Shown: piece after piece, positions 45,815-56,973 of the stretch
Numbering within the stretch: position 1 is the stretch's first letter
How the letters are laid out: every line of letters starts with the position of its first letter
Source of the DNA: Spirometra erinaceieuropaei
Taxonomy: Eukaryota > Platyhelminthes > Cestoda > Diphyllobothriidea > Diphyllobothriidae
Length of the DNA: 64,000 nucleotides
NCBI GenBank assembly: GCA_902702965.1
Contig: CACRXP010000155.1
Location: 671,991 to 735,990 of the forward strand
Reading direction: 5' to 3'
Notes under the pieces: model-generated
What the model was told of the DNA's origin: nothing
What the model saw: the letters and a program-made list of their open reading frames with translations, nothing else
Database searches by the model: none
Program-made: the position numbers and the translations under genes

Positions 45815-46465
45815 CTGAGGCAATCTGTGCCGTAATCCTAGTACAGTTAGCCGTACGTTGGTCATTTTATCTTTTAACCTATCACCTAACCTAACGTTGA
45901 TGGTCTTCTTTTTCAGTGTTACCTCAGTAACGGCTAACACCAAGTGTCAAGTAATCCATACAACAGCCCTCTTTTTTGCTAACTCAACTGGACTTAGACT
46001 CCTGTCGCAGTAACGACGTACGATGGTAGTGGAGGCTTGTTACTGTGCATTGTCACTTCTCCAGTCGGCGTTGACTAACCGACCGTCGTTCTAAGACTGC
46101 CCAGTAGTCCACCTGTGCCGGTAGGCAGTTGATATTCGTCAGACAGATAAGGGGCATTTTTATCCCGGCCTTCTTGCAGGTCCAGCCACTCAGTTAAAGC
46201 AGTCTAGACCGACCCCGGCGTAAGTGAGACTCCTACGCTGTTTCTTTCACTAACTCCACTCTCTAAACTTTGGCTTCTCACATTTCCGGTGGTCATACTT
46301 TCGTGTTCATCTTCCCTCCCCACGCCCTTGCATATTCCTACTGTCCTCACTCGTTTTCGTACACTATCCAAATAGCTCACCCATTCGATAGTTTGTCTGC
46401 ACTTTGCTCAGAGCCACCATCATCGCAGACATCCGACTACCAGTAGTGTTTACTGCGGAAAGGAC

Positions 46466-46468
<3 letters not shown>
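45815..46468. other. 3' flank of the ZFC3H1-like gene
   Basis: No canonical AATAAA is evident immediately downstream of the stop. No gene or repeat is recognised before the TA tract. Confidence 0.4.

Positions 46469-46501
<33 letters not shown>
46469..46501. repeat. (TA)n microsatellite
   Basis: About 16 uninterrupted TA units. Confidence 0.95.
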
Positions 46502-46504
<3 letters not shown>

Positions 46505-46692
46505 ACCACAACTAGGCCGACCCCAAAGGGAACAAAGGTCACGCAGGCCTATCAGCGGTCAGCTCCGGGGAGGTCTAAGCCAGTCAGCGGCAAACAGGCA
46601 GGTCAAAGTTCGTGCGTCCAGCACGTCTATAATACGAGGCAAGCGGCAAGACTGAACAACTCAAGACCCGCAAGTGTAACAATTACGCTACT

Positions 46693-46726
46693 CTGATGAT
46701 GGAAACGAGGGAGTTTCCGAAACGTC
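46693..46726 (+). ncRNA. Hammerhead-ribozyme-like core, plus strand
   Basis: Box 1 CTGATGA (46693-46699) is followed by a 6-bp stem GGAAAC/GTTTCC (46701-46706 with 46713-46718, loop GAGGGA), then box 2 GAAA (46719-46722) and CGTC. The order and spacing are those of the box 1, stem II, box 2 half of a hammerhead. I cannot identify the cleavage-site strand that would complete stems I and III. A TTC-rich stretch follows about 40 nt further on. Confidence 0.5.
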
Positions 46727-46934
46727 AGTTCGGATACAATATGGTCCATGGATTCGCCCTCTCTTCTTCTTCGTCTTCTTCGGGAGATGATGAACGCGAT
46801 ACAATGTCTGGACCTCGAATCTTTACGCATATCGATATATATATATATATGGATGTAGGCGAAAATGCTGACCCCAGGTGTTGAAATTGAAGAAGATGGT
46901 AAGGCGAGCTCTGGGGATGATGATTTATTCATCT

Positions 46935-46968
46935 GACGTTTCACACTCATACTCGAGCGCATCCTCGG
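46935..46968 (-). ncRNA. Hammerhead-ribozyme-like core, minus strand, diverged
   Basis: On the minus strand, CCGAGGA (one base away from CTGAGGA) precedes a 6-bp stem GCGCTC/GAGTGT with loop GAGTAT. GAAACGTC, an AATAAA and a CTTCTTC stretch follow. It faces the copy at 46693-46726 in inverted orientation about 210 bp away, suggesting two opposed Penelope-type or retrozyme-like termini. Confidence 0.4.
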
Positions 46969-48047
46969 AGATAGGAAATATTAGAAAATTTCATGGTTTA
47001 AACAGGTCCCTCTCGCTCTCGCCTGATAGGGCCGTCAACTTCTATCCTCATTGGGTCTCCCCTGGTGCGTAGGTGGTGTTTGGCGGCCTCGTATGGTGCC
47101 GGTAGTTCGACGCCAACTCACTCTCCCTCCTCCTTTTTTCTCTCCCTCTCCTCTCTCCCTCTCTCCCTTCTCTCTCTCTGTATCTTGTTATGTATATTCA
47201 TCACCCCCTGGCGTTTCAGAAGGGGTGTGTGTGAGGAAGTAGCGCACGCCAAACAGCAATGAGCACATCCGCACAGGAGGACTCTGCCGCTCTGAACACT
47301 TACCAATCTGGACTGGACGAATAGTGAGCCGACCGATTCGGGCGATTTCTCAGCTCACTCACGAAAACCCGGCAAACGTGTCAAACGAACCTCCCCTTCA
47401 ACTATCTGCTAGTTTAACTCAGCGATACGTAACAAAACTTGGGGGTCGGCTAAGTTGCTTTCTGCGCCTTTCAGGGATGCCAGAGAAACTATAATTACTG
47501 AAATCCTGACACGGCCATCGGCGAGCAGGTCCTCCCGAGCATTAATTGTATGCGCCGAGTACTGTGAAACATTGATAGGAGCCTCTAAACATACTTTTAA
47601 ATGGGAAGGCCTACTGATAGACAGCGAACATAGCCTTCAGACCGATTCATACATTGTGGCAGTATGTTGGCTTTCCATGTCCAAACGCCCCAGCTGCCAT
47701 CGACGATCTCGCCCTGACTAACGTAAAGTCTATTCTTTTCTCAGAAAGGACAGGGGAAGGTGTATTCCCAAGGTCATTCGGTTGGCACCTGCTCATGATA
47801 ATTAGTGTTCAGGCACTTACGGTAATTGGGTCCAAATAATGCATTATTTGAAGACTTTATGGCATATTTCAAAAATACCTGTAGTGTATGGTTTACGCGT
47901 TAACTAACTGCTTGCAGTCCTTTCAGATCTATTTCAGGGCGTTGAGAGGTTTGGGACGTTTGTTCTTAGAACTTGCAAAGAATTATGGAACCGCCTTGAG
48001 GGAGGATACATACCCACAGATCAGGTGATTTCAGAGTACACGTGACT
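46969..48047. other. Non-coding stretch with a pyrimidine tract
   Basis: A CT-rich tract occupies about 47118-47181. An open frame at 47455-47721 (plus) is unrecognised. No other structure is seen. Confidence 0.4.
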
Positions 48048-49110
48048 CGAGGACGAAACCCGACCAAGCAGAGTTTCGGGCCGGACGTGGATGCGCCGAC
48101 GAGATATTCTCACTACGACCCATTCTTGAAGTCCGCCAGGGCCACCACCAACCGACAGCCGTCTGCTTTCTTGACGTCGCCACAGTCTTGTATTCCGTCA
48201 GTCGTGAGTCCCTGTGGCCACAGAAACCATCGCCATAGTTAGAGTTCCATGACTGCGCGAGTCCTGGCCTACAGCAACCTCTCCCTTTCGATATTCTGTC
48301 TGGCATTCTACAGGGTTGTACTCCGTTGTCCATTCTGCTCAAATACTTCATTGACTGGATTCTCGGAAAGGCAGCACACGGTTTTAACTTTGCTAGATTT
48401 CGATCCGGTCATGCTGACGATATCGCCCTGCCAGCCTCAAGTTTTGGTGACCTACAAGACTATGGTGTTGTGTGGGAATGCGTTCTCTAAATGTTTCTAA
48501 GAGGCATCCCTGACCAGAAGAAAGCATCCCTCAAGATTACTGATTGTCGGCGTTGACAGGTAGACAGTATCAAATTACTTGCGCAAGGCTGCTGCCGAAT
48601 GGAAAGAGTAAGGACAGCATCGTCTCCGAAGTCCATCCTGCCCCATGCGTTTTCGCAATCCGTAGAAAGTCTCGGTCGGCACAGTGCGATATCTCCACCG
48701 TCACAGAGGTCGGCGCGTACCGGACATCCGTCCGACCAGTCCTCCGATACGATTGTAAATGCTGAGTTGTGTGCGTGAAACTGGGAGATGCTTAACCGCC
48801 GCTGCCTGATAACCATCCTTCGAGTGAGGTAAACTGACCTGGTTTCGAATAAGCCAGTCCGCGCTCGTTGCGACAACACCGCGGGGATGTCTCAGGCCAC
48901 CCAAGAAATACGACTTTAGTGATTTGGGCACGTTCTTCATTGTCCGCCTCATGAGCTCAGCATTGCTGCCCTCGATCCGGCGCCGTTGCCTTCATAGAGG
49001 CGTCAACTCAAAATCTGGCTAGACGCAGTTCTCCAAGACATTAAAGCGGTTCCTGGACCTTCCGTATCTAGTCTCTGTTGCTGGAGAATAGAATGGGCCA
49101 ATCTCTCCAG
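48048..49110 (+). pseudogene. RTE-clade reverse transcriptase fragment
   Basis: The plus strand at 48048 reads RTKPDQAEFRAGRGCADEIF, then PTAVCFLDVATVLYSV (motif A) and SRESLWPQ, then a stop. Out of frame follow ILQGCTPLSILLKYFIDW and ARFRSGHADDIALPASSFGD (catalytic box HADD in place of YADD). Next come LLPNGKSKDSIVSEV, YRTSVRPVLRYDCKC and, finally, a C-terminal QLKIWLDAVLQDIKAVPGPS near 49010-49060. This order and wording are typical of RTE elements that are abundant in flatworms. The endonuclease is absent, and several stops and frameshifts make it a dead 5'-truncated copy. Confidence 0.8.
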
Positions 49111-51018
49111 ATCTTCTACCACAGGTAGTCACTCCTGGAGAGGTAACATTCGCGACAGATCATGCATGATCACACCTGCAGACCGTGCTTCAGGAATTAT
49201 AGAACTTGTCATTAGTAAAGGCATTTCATAGGCTAGCGTCATCATTTTAAAGAAGTAATCTCCTTAGAATCAATCTTATGAGGTAGGCTTTCCTAATCTC
49301 TTCTGCGACAAAAATGCTTTATTTTATATAGGCATGGAAGGACTAATGAGAAGATTACATAGTGCCTAAATCGAGTATTTTTTTGCTGCCAATGAGAACG
49401 CCAAACATTTCTTCGATGATTTGCCACTGTCCGAAGCTGGATATAACCCAACAACCAGGTGAAGTCTGTCGCCTCTCTCCCTCCACAGTAACCCAACTGC
49501 CTCGTCTCCCTAGATAATCTCTATTGTTCACGTCGGTGGGTTGAATTGGGTAGCAATCATCTCGGGATGTCTCTCATCCAGTATAAAATTAATAGGAGAT
49601 AAATTCAGAGTAGATGGGTACCCCTATTGCTGTGACGACGAGGCCTGGTCCCCTTCCTCCCCCATCGACTTTACGGAGGAAGTCAGTCCTCGCCCGCTGT
49701 CTGCTTTGCTTAACGGTCGCCTCATCGACCTGATTTCTTTGTTGCAGTATTCCTAATCCATCATCAGCACTTAGAGACCTCAGGCTAAGAATTTTTTGAG
49801 TCCTCAGTCATTTCAAATTCGTTGCTGATGCCCCTTCCAATTCCTCGAGCTCGTCTTGTCTCCGAGGCTGGATCAGCGAAGGGTGCCTGGTCGGTGAGGC
49901 GGAACTCCATTACCCGTTGTTTCATCTCTTGCAGCCTCCAGCAATCACTTCATGGATGATGTTCAGGAGAGCAAGCATGTTTGCCTCAGCTACAGCCGGC
50001 GCTGTTTCGCTTCATTCAATGTTGATCGGTGAAAGCTGGACTCCGTTCAGTGTTTGAACTACTTCCTTCCTTCTTGACTCCCGAACTCTTCAAGTTTGTT
50101 ACATGTGATACTGTACAATGTATCTCCGCTAGCCCAGACGACCCGTTACTTTGTGTCTATTTTGGTCAATGTAATCTTTAACTAATAAGCTACTATTTAT
50201 TTATCAGTAGAATTTTATTATTACTCTATCTTGGGTTCGTCGTTGGTTTGAGCGCTCGTAACCGGTGGACACCGGCCTTTTTTATTCCGAAGGGCGGACT
50301 TTTATGCTAATTCGAGCAGGTGTTCAGGTTATATGATGGATGGTTCCGGAGTGCTCAAATGATGCCTTTAGACTGTCACACACTATTATTTGCAGGCAAG
50401 GCTTCGGTCTGGTTTTGCGCTGCGTCCTGGTCGCTGGCTTTTCCGCAATACAACGTCTGAGACTTTAGACCGAGATTTTAGCGTCTGCATTCGCCGCTGC
50501 TCGATTTTTACGTTCACTTTTCTGATCGAGCCTGATGCACTCGTTCCTAGTCCCTCCGTAATAATATTGCTTGCCACGTCATCCGCGTTTGCTGGAACGT
50601 TTCGACTTATGTGCCTAACACCTGTCAAAGAAGCCACCGTTTTGGCGTAAGCCACTTGTCGGTCGAAGAGAGCAATCGTTTCCGTGAGCGCCATCAGTGG
50701 TGGTTGTCTGACTGTTCACCTCTAAGAATTGGATTTCATTACTCCCCAGATAGTGAAAACAAACTCCCGTTTTGTGGTCGGTTTAGAAAATAGACTCAAA
50801 GGGGGAAGCAGGTAGGCTGCGACAGCGCACCTCGCATATCGCAGTGTTGAGCCAGGTTTCTGATTCTGATGTTCGCAGATTGTCAGGTTTGAAGACGAGC
50901 CTCGAATGATTGGTTGTTCCAAGGACAATTATTACTGACTGGTATGGGCAATGGTATGTTCTGACGTTCAGTCATTGTATTAAGGTTCTCAGAGTCCTCA
51001 ACTCATCTCCCTCCCCAA
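49111..51018. other. No firmly supported gene
   Basis: The interval 50386-50694 is open on both strands. The plus reading follows a TTATTTGCAG acceptor, and the minus reading is a 102-codon frame ending SLACK. I cannot decide between them, and neither is recognisable. The rest is featureless. Confidence 0.3.
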
Positions 51019-51228
51019 NNNNNNNNNNNNNNNNNNNNNNNNNNNNNNNNNNNNNNNNNNNNNNNNNNNNNNNNNNNNNNNNNNNNNNNNNNNNNNNNNN
51101 NNNNNNNNNNNNNNNNNNNNNNNNNNNNNNNNNNNNNNNNNNNNNNNNNNNNNNNNNNNNNNNNNNNNNNNNNNNNNNNNNNNNNNNNNNNNNNNNNNNN
51201 NNNNNNNNNNNNNNNNNNNNNNNNNNNN
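51019..51228. other. Assembly gap (210 N)
   Basis: An N run of the same length as that at 16600-16809. Confidence 1.
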
Positions 51229-51530
51229 ACGCACAAGCCAGCTGCGTAGTAAATCAGCATATGAGTACTTCGACCTTCAAGGCTTATCTGAGCGGGCCTG
51301 TCCGACATGAGCAATTTCTTGCCCTCGGGACGTAGATTCGAATTTCCCTCTGGGTTGCGTCCTTGACTGACATACACGTCGGCCCTGTTTGATCTGGGTG
51401 ACTCGTGTGATCTAGCCGCTGCGTTTAGTGTAGACACAGTCTGCAGTGCCAATAGAAGCGAAGAGACGAGTTCCAGGAAGTAGTCTTGAAGAAGGAGACA
51501 TGGTCGCTGGGACAAGAGCTTTGTTAACCT

Positions 51531-51564
51531 GACGTTTCGGATTCCTGCTCGAACCCATCATCAG
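51531..51564 (-). ncRNA. Hammerhead-ribozyme-like core in the left Penelope arm
   Basis: On the minus strand: CTGATGA, a stem GGGTTC/GAATCC with loop GAGCAG, then GAAACGTC. Penelope-like elements of many animals are known to carry hammerhead ribozymes in their terminal repeats. The right arm has a decayed version on the plus strand at 52697-52730 (CTGATAA, GGGTTC/AAATCC, AAAA). The cleavage-site strand was not identified. Confidence 0.55.
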
Positions 51565-51851
51565 AGACAAAAGCAGACACGGGTGGTTCATGCACAAGGG
51601 GCTGCAGTATTTACAGGATGCAGTCACTATGCTACTGTATGCCTATGAACATTCGCGGCTCCCGCCTTCATCCGAGATCGTCGCACGTTGTGTGCTAGTT
51701 GTTTGATGGCCGACATTCGCGTCGTTAATTGCTGCAATTTCATCACGTGCGTTGGATGTTGGTGTAATGATTGCTTGACCATCTGACGCACCGACCCCGG
51801 TGTTGGGAAAAGTGTTCACCTGTGGGCTCCCCGCGTGGCTAATTACTCCGC

Positions 51852-52389
51852 CTAGGTGAAGTCTGGTTTCATTACCAGATGCCTGATGGTTACCTCCGGT
51901 CTGTGTGCAACTCCAACCCCAAGTGGTGCGAGAAGGCGGCCGACAGCTTCCGAAACGTTTTTGACATACAGAATCGCCTGCCAAGATTTGGTGTCCATGC
52001 GGTTAGGCCTTTCGTCCCTTTTGCGTATGCACCGGTCGACGAAGTTGCGCGGGTAGCCATTGGCTTTGAAGACCTCTCGGTGGTATTGTAGTTCGGCAGT
52101 CCTGTCTTCCGGCTCACTGCAGTGCGTTTCGACACGCCGATAGAGCGTCCTTAAACAACTGTGTTTGTGGCTGATTGGGTGGTTGCTGTTGAAGTTCAGT
52201 ACTTGCATCGTATTTGTCGCTTTCCTGAACATTTTGGCCTTTATTCCACCGCAATCTTTGCGACATACGAGGATATCCAGAAAGGCCAGCTGGTTGTTCT
52301 CTTCCTCCGCCATCGTAAATTGAATGTCCGGGAAGACGGCGTTGAGATGTTCTTTGAATGTCAGCACCTGATCTTCCCCTTCCATACGC
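51852..52389 (-). pseudogene. Penelope-like reverse transcriptase, internal fragment
   Basis: An open minus-strand frame of about 177 codons. It contains IQFTMAEEENNQLAFLDILV, an internal LNFNSNHPISHKHSCLRTLY and RNFVDRCIRKRD. It ends with the connector VGRLLAPLGVGVAHRP and LVMKPDFT. The LxFLDxLV and NFxSxHPxxHK motifs are characteristic of the RT thumb and linker of Penelope-like elements. The catalytic RT motifs upstream and the GIY-YIG endonuclease downstream are both missing, and the frame runs straight into the C-terminal tail encoded in the arm. It is an internally deleted, dead copy. Confidence 0.8.
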
Positions 52390-52775
52390 GGTGCTGAGAC
52401 TTCGCCTAGGCGGAGTAATTAGCCACGCGGAGAGCGCACAGGTGAACACTTTTCCCAACACCAGGATCGGTGCGTCAGATGGTCGAGCAACCATTACACC
52501 AACATCCAACGCACGTGGTGAAATTGCAGCAATTAACGACGCGATTGTCGGCTATCAAACAACTAGCACACAACGTGCGACGATCCCGGATGAAGGGGGG
52601 AGCCGTGAATGTTCATAGGTAGGCGGTAGCATAGCGACTGCATCCTATAAATACTGCAGCCCCTTGTGCATGAACCACCCGTGTCTGCTTTTGTCTCTGA
52701 TAATGGGTTCGAGCAGAAATCCAAAATGTCATGTTAATAAAGCTCTTGTCCCAGCGATAGTGTCTCCTTCCTCAG

Positions 52776-53707
52776 CAGTCTGCAGTGTCAATATGGCGCC
52801 TAATGTCGGAGGTATTTTCTCTTCCGGATAGAACGCTCCTTGGGACAGACTGGTGGAACTAGAAAACTCGTATAGCTTAGTGTTCTCGGTCTGAAATATA
52901 AATCGGGCATCCCAGGGCCTTCGCGGTTTAGTCCGCTGCTTGCTAATTCCGTCTTCTGGACTCAGGTGTCCGCCCACATCCGAGACTGTTGCGGCCGACG
53001 ATGGGTAAGAATGCATTTGACAGGTGAGTGATTTAGTTTGGTGCAAGACCTGGGATCCAACATTTCACACCAAAGTCGTCGCTACCACAAAAGTGGTTCG
53101 CGGAATACGCTCGTTCTTCCGAAGTGCAAGCCAGAGGTTTTTTCAGTCACCAAGCTCTTAATGATACCAAACCGTAACTCTGTAGGTAGCTGGGCCACGT
53201 GATCGATGTCTTCTAAATTTAAAGCCATTTTTACCAATTTATCGCTTGGTCTCAGATATACAGTCACCACTGCAAGATCTGAGTGTGCTTTAAGTATGTT
53301 TATCTTTCGACCGGGTGTCCTAATTTTAAACCGTCAGATTTACGGTTAAATTTTTCGTGTCACACGGTCTGCGTTGACTGCCACGCAGTGACAGCGAACC
53401 TGAGTCTCGACGCCAGCGCAACCGCCACAGACCAAAATTCCGTCGTCCAGCTCTTTCCAACTGACAGGTGAATCTGACGCCAACGTCCGGACTCAGTTGA
53501 CTATTGGTTACTAATTTTACGGTTGGTTGCGTGTTATACGCCGGCGGACACTGGACTGGGTACTGTTTGTGGGCGTTATAGACTAAAGACTCCTATCCGA
53601 AGGCGCCAGTCTATCAGGGGTAAGCATAGGCATTTACTCGATAAATTCCGGTGATGTGGATGACTTTCTGCATGTAATCAGTTTATTCGGAGGGAGGAGT
53701 CGATAGT
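52776..53707. other. Open but unrecognised frames
   Basis: Minus-strand frames at 52729-53046 (SYPSSAATVSDVGGHLSPED) and 53082-53270 (LEDIDHVAQLPTELRFGI) and a plus-strand frame at 53283-53471 ending at a GTGAAT donor-like site look coherent but match nothing I recognise. Confidence 0.3.
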
Positions 53708-53993
53708 ATAGTAGCAGAGGGACGCTCAGCGATCACGTTGAGAAACTCACTCGCCCCGTTATACCTTGGGACTCCCTCTCTCGAGCCCCGTCAGCAGCCA
53801 CACAGCGGCGCGTAATATATGTCGAGTAGCGTTACCGACAGAGACAGGGGAAGCCAGAGTGGCAATTTCTGGCCTTTTAGCCGTAGTCAGCCAGCCACAC
53901 CCAACCCCGAGGCGTGAAGCCCCTGGGGCTCGAACTCGCGACCTGTCGGTTAGAAGTCCAACGTCCTAACCCCTGGCTCAGTGGTGATAACCG
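53708..53993 (-). mobile_element. tRNA-derived SINE, copy 1
   Basis: On the minus strand the element starts with a tRNA-like head: a degenerate A box (TGAGCCAGGGGTTAGGACG), anticodon-like GGACTTCTAACC, and a B box GTCGCGAGTTCGAGCCCC. A body of about 220 bp follows and is shared with the copy at 54661-54950 (GGCTAAAAGGCCAGAAATTG; CGCCGCTGTGTGGCTGCTG). The TCT anticodon context points to a tRNA-Arg ancestor. Confidence 0.8.
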
Positions 53994-54532
53994 GTTCTCA
54001 TGAGTAGATTCAAGAGCGTTTATTAGTCGCAATGTACTCGAATAGTGTTGGGAGTGTCTACACTCCCACAAACAGGGGCCAGCCAATCATTGGTGGCCAC
54101 GTGTGCCCTCTCTAGCACGCTGTCAGCAGGATGGTAACGCCTCGTCGTTGGCTGCTCCCCTGGAACCTGATTAGCCAGTGTGTGCGAGAAATCGATCAGC
54201 TCGTCTGGAATTTTATTCCCGAACCGCATTGGACCGAATGCAGGCCAATACACGTTATTTCTCCAGTAAGAACGACTTGCAGATTTCTAATAAACTTTCC
54301 CGTGGCTGGTCGTGTTTCCCTTGTCTGCCGTGTTGGTACTGGGGATAACAACCGAGTACGCATACGCTTCGCGTGACTTCTGTGTACCAGACAGGATCAT
54401 AACAAATAGTTTATCTTATCTTTCCGGTACACAATGAACTTAAGCAGTCACAAAATTTTATTGTGACATCCCACAGGTCTTCTTCTTTAGAATTGAGACA
54501 CTTTCTGACAAATTTCCCCTATTCTTGTAACC

Positions 54533-54628
54533 ACTGTGTGGCTGCTGGTTGGGCTCGAGAGAGAGAGTCCATAAGGCACAACAGAACGAGTGAGTTCCGT
54601 AAGAACGATCGATGAGCGCCCCCTACCA
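54533..54628 (+). mobile_element. tRNA-derived SINE, 3' fragment
   Basis: Matches the last 95 bp of the SINE (TGTGGCTGCTGGTTGGGCTC to GAGCGCCCCCTACCAT) and lies directly upstream of a full copy in the same orientation. Confidence 0.75.
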
Positions 54629-54660
54629 TTATACATTCCCGATCGAAAACCGACAGGGAA

Positions 54661-54950
54661 ACGGGCTCGTGGCTCAGTGGTTAGAGGCGTGGACTTCTAA
54701 CAAACAGGTCGCGAGTTCGAGCCTCGGGTGCGTCGCACTTCGAAGTTGGGTATGACTGGCTGACGAGGGCTAAAAAGCCAGAAATGGCCACTCCAGTCTT
54801 CCTTGTCGTTGTCGGTAATACCATTCTGCCCATATATCATGCGCCGCTGTGCGGCTGCTGGTTGGGCTCGAGTGAGAGAGCCAGTAAGGCACAACGGAAC
54901 GAGTGAGTTCCGTAAGAACGATCGGTGAGCGTCCCCTACCATAGATGCAG
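54661..54950 (+). mobile_element. tRNA-derived SINE, copy 2 (full length)
   Basis: The head reads GTGGCTCAGTGGTTAGAGGC (A box), GTGGACTTCTAAC and a B box GGTCGCGAGTTCGAGCCTC. The body matches copy 1 to the common end CGTCCCCTACCAT. No poly(A) tail is evident. The pol III boxes are close to consensus, so this copy could in principle be transcribed. Confidence 0.85.
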
Positions 54951-54959
54951 GACGTTTTG

Positions 54960-55485
54960 TCTGAAACTTCTAACAACATTGTCATATACCTCGCTGACCT
55001 TTAGGGGGCTTACATAGCGATCTGTTCAACTGTTGAACACCGAATCGACCGTGAATATTTCTTCGTTGGGGTAGAGCACCTCGTGTAGTCCTTTCACGAG
55101 AAAGCTGAATATTTTTGCACTTCCTTTTAGCCCCTTCTATTTTACAGCCTCAGTAATGAGATACTTCTTAGAAATGGCCCTTGAATTAGCCTTCAGGTCC
55201 TTTTTCGCGACATTTCTGACAGTGTGCTTCGACACCTCAAGCTCCAAAGCAACTTTCCTAATGCTCCGGGCTGGATGTCAACAAATAGGATCCCAGGCAG
55301 TCCTTATAAGACGAGCGGTTCAGACATTTGTGTTTTTCCAAACCTCCTAAAACAGTGTAGATTGTCGACCTGGCCATTTCCAACTTGGCAGCGATGTCCG
55401 TGGGCGAGAGGCCATTTAGACTGAGCTTCATAACTGCCCCATAATTTTTTTCCATGGCATCACATTCTGAAACTTTTTCCATCAA
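54960..55485 (-). pseudogene. Tc1/mariner-type transposase, N-terminal fragment
   Basis: The minus strand from 55485 encodes MEKNYGAVMKLSLNGLSPTD and KLEMARSTIYTVL, a helix-turn-helix of the paired type. After a frame change near 55270 comes a second one, SIRKVALELEVSKHTVRNVA, then ISKKYLITEAVK and a stop. Further on, NEEIFTVDSVFNS marks the strand carrying the first catalytic Asp of mariner-like transposases, again followed by a stop. The remaining two-thirds of the catalytic domain is missing, the copy ending next to the SINE at 54950. Dead fragment. Confidence 0.75.
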
Positions 55486-55996
55486 AGTGTCACCATATTG
55501 TTACCAAGGTCTTCTAAGGAAAAATGTATAGATCTCAATGCAAATATTTCCAATAAGCAGCGACAAAACTATTAAGAAATTTACGGTCGCATACGGGAGG
55601 TCCATATTAACTTCGGTTAATGCTTCGGAAAGCACCAGCATCCCGTCGAACATAAAGCTAAGGAAAACCACAAAACTTTTATTGATGAGACTCTTTCCCG
55701 AAGCCTTCATTTAGTGTATGTGCCATGGGCATGATTAGTAGGTTACCTCCAGCGAGTCCATCAAATCACTAGACATGATCACTTGGCATTACTCCGTTAA
55801 TGATGTTCTGTTTAGATACTTCCGACTGCCTCTTTGGAAGGCGACAGTGTTGTCCGAAATACTGTTAATGAACGAGTCCGACGATGCATACTATGTTGAC
55901 GATCTTTTCAAGTCTACTTCATATGTTTCAAGTGAATACTTTCAGGAAGATTCGCTTTGCCACCAACGGACCGAAGGAGAGAAATATTGCAGACAC
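55486..55996. other. Non-coding stretch
   Basis: Holds only short unrecognised frames. Its right end carries the probable target duplication of fold-back copy B. Confidence 0.4.
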
Positions 55997-56973
55997 AGTA
56001 GGTGGGCTAACTCATGAAATGTCAGCCGAAATTTCTAAATTCGCTCCCATTTCGAAAAGATTAATTATGTAGAGTTCTAAAACTGATCATTTTGCAGCAT
56101 AATTCTATAATAATCCGGTTACCTCAGGGTGCCGATTTTCGACTGAACTTCTTTCCGACCGCAGGCAAGAACTATACTCTGCAAAAAATGACTACTTAAG
56201 TAGCATGCATTTTTCTCATTAATTTTCGATGCCCTTAAAAATTCAATTATATTTCATGGAAAATATGCAGGAAAATACTTATTCTTTCATTCATTCTGTA
56301 GAAAATGCGTTTTTGCAAATTTTATACTCAAAGGAAGGATATAATCGGTTTTATAAGAGTTTCCAATTGCGCGATTTTTTAATACCGTGAAATGGCCATT
56401 CATAAAACGGCATGCCTCTGCATTTACTAATGTGGCTTGTAAAGTTAACAATATGACTCAAATCCACTGCTAAATTTTATGAACCCCACATGGTCTCCTC
56501 TTAATAGCGTAGATAAATATGTGGTCTTCCATACGCAGAAAATATACGGCTTGTAGTTTGGAAGCCCTGAATGCAAGGTGGGTTCAAAATTATTCGGGAA
56601 TTGGAAAGGTTTTTGAAAAACCAATCATTCCCTTCTTTTGAGTATAAAATCAGAAAAAACGCCATTTTCTACCGAATGAATGAAAGAATAAGTATTTTCA
56701 TGCATATTTTCCATGAAATATAATTGAATTTTTAAGGGCATCGAAAATCAATGAGAAAATTGCAGGCTACATAAGTAGTCATTTTTTGCAGGGTCAAGAT
56801 CTTGCCTGCAGTCGAAAAGAAGTTCATTCGAAAATCGGCACCCTGATGTAACTGGATTATGATAGAATTATGCTGCAAAATGATTAGTTTTACAACTCTA
56901 CATAATTAATCTTTTCGAAATGGGAACGAATTTCAGAATTTCGGCTGACATTTCATAAGTTAGCCCACCTACT
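55997..56973. mobile_element. Fold-back element, copy B
   Basis: Termini AGTAGGTGGGCTAACTCATG (left) and the inverse ending CCCACCTACT (right). The flanks GCAGACAC (55989-55996) and GCAGACGT (56974-56981) look like an 8-bp target duplication with two differences. The arms are inverted copies for several hundred bp. It has no coding capacity. An 8-bp duplication would fit the hAT or Merlin superfamilies. Confidence 0.8.

Larger units (their letters stand above)
51455..52775 (-). mobile_element. Penelope-like element with inverted arms
   Basis: The insertion is bracketed by an 18-bp direct repeat with one mismatch (CAGTCTGCAGTGCCAATA at 51437-51454 and the same with T at 52776-52793), a probable target duplication. 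Inside, about 375 bp at 51486-51862 is the inverse of 52397-52772 (roughly 90% by eye). Between the arms lies a minus-strand RT fragment. Each arm encodes the C-terminal tail of the Penelope ORF (LRLGGVISHAGS..QVNTFPNT), an AATAAA-type signal in the right arm, a hammerhead-like core and a CTTCTTC end. Inverted partial copies flanking the body are a known Penelope arrangement. Confidence 0.8.

Noticed and set aside
51890..52509. Several overlapping frames on both strands around the Penelope fragment
   Set aside because: Only the minus-strand frame with the RT thumb motifs and the C-terminal tail in the arms make sense. The others are shadows.
54661..54735. A functional tRNA gene
   Set aside because: The pol III boxes are present, but the acceptor stem does not pair, and the sequence continues into a body shared with another copy. 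It is a SINE head.
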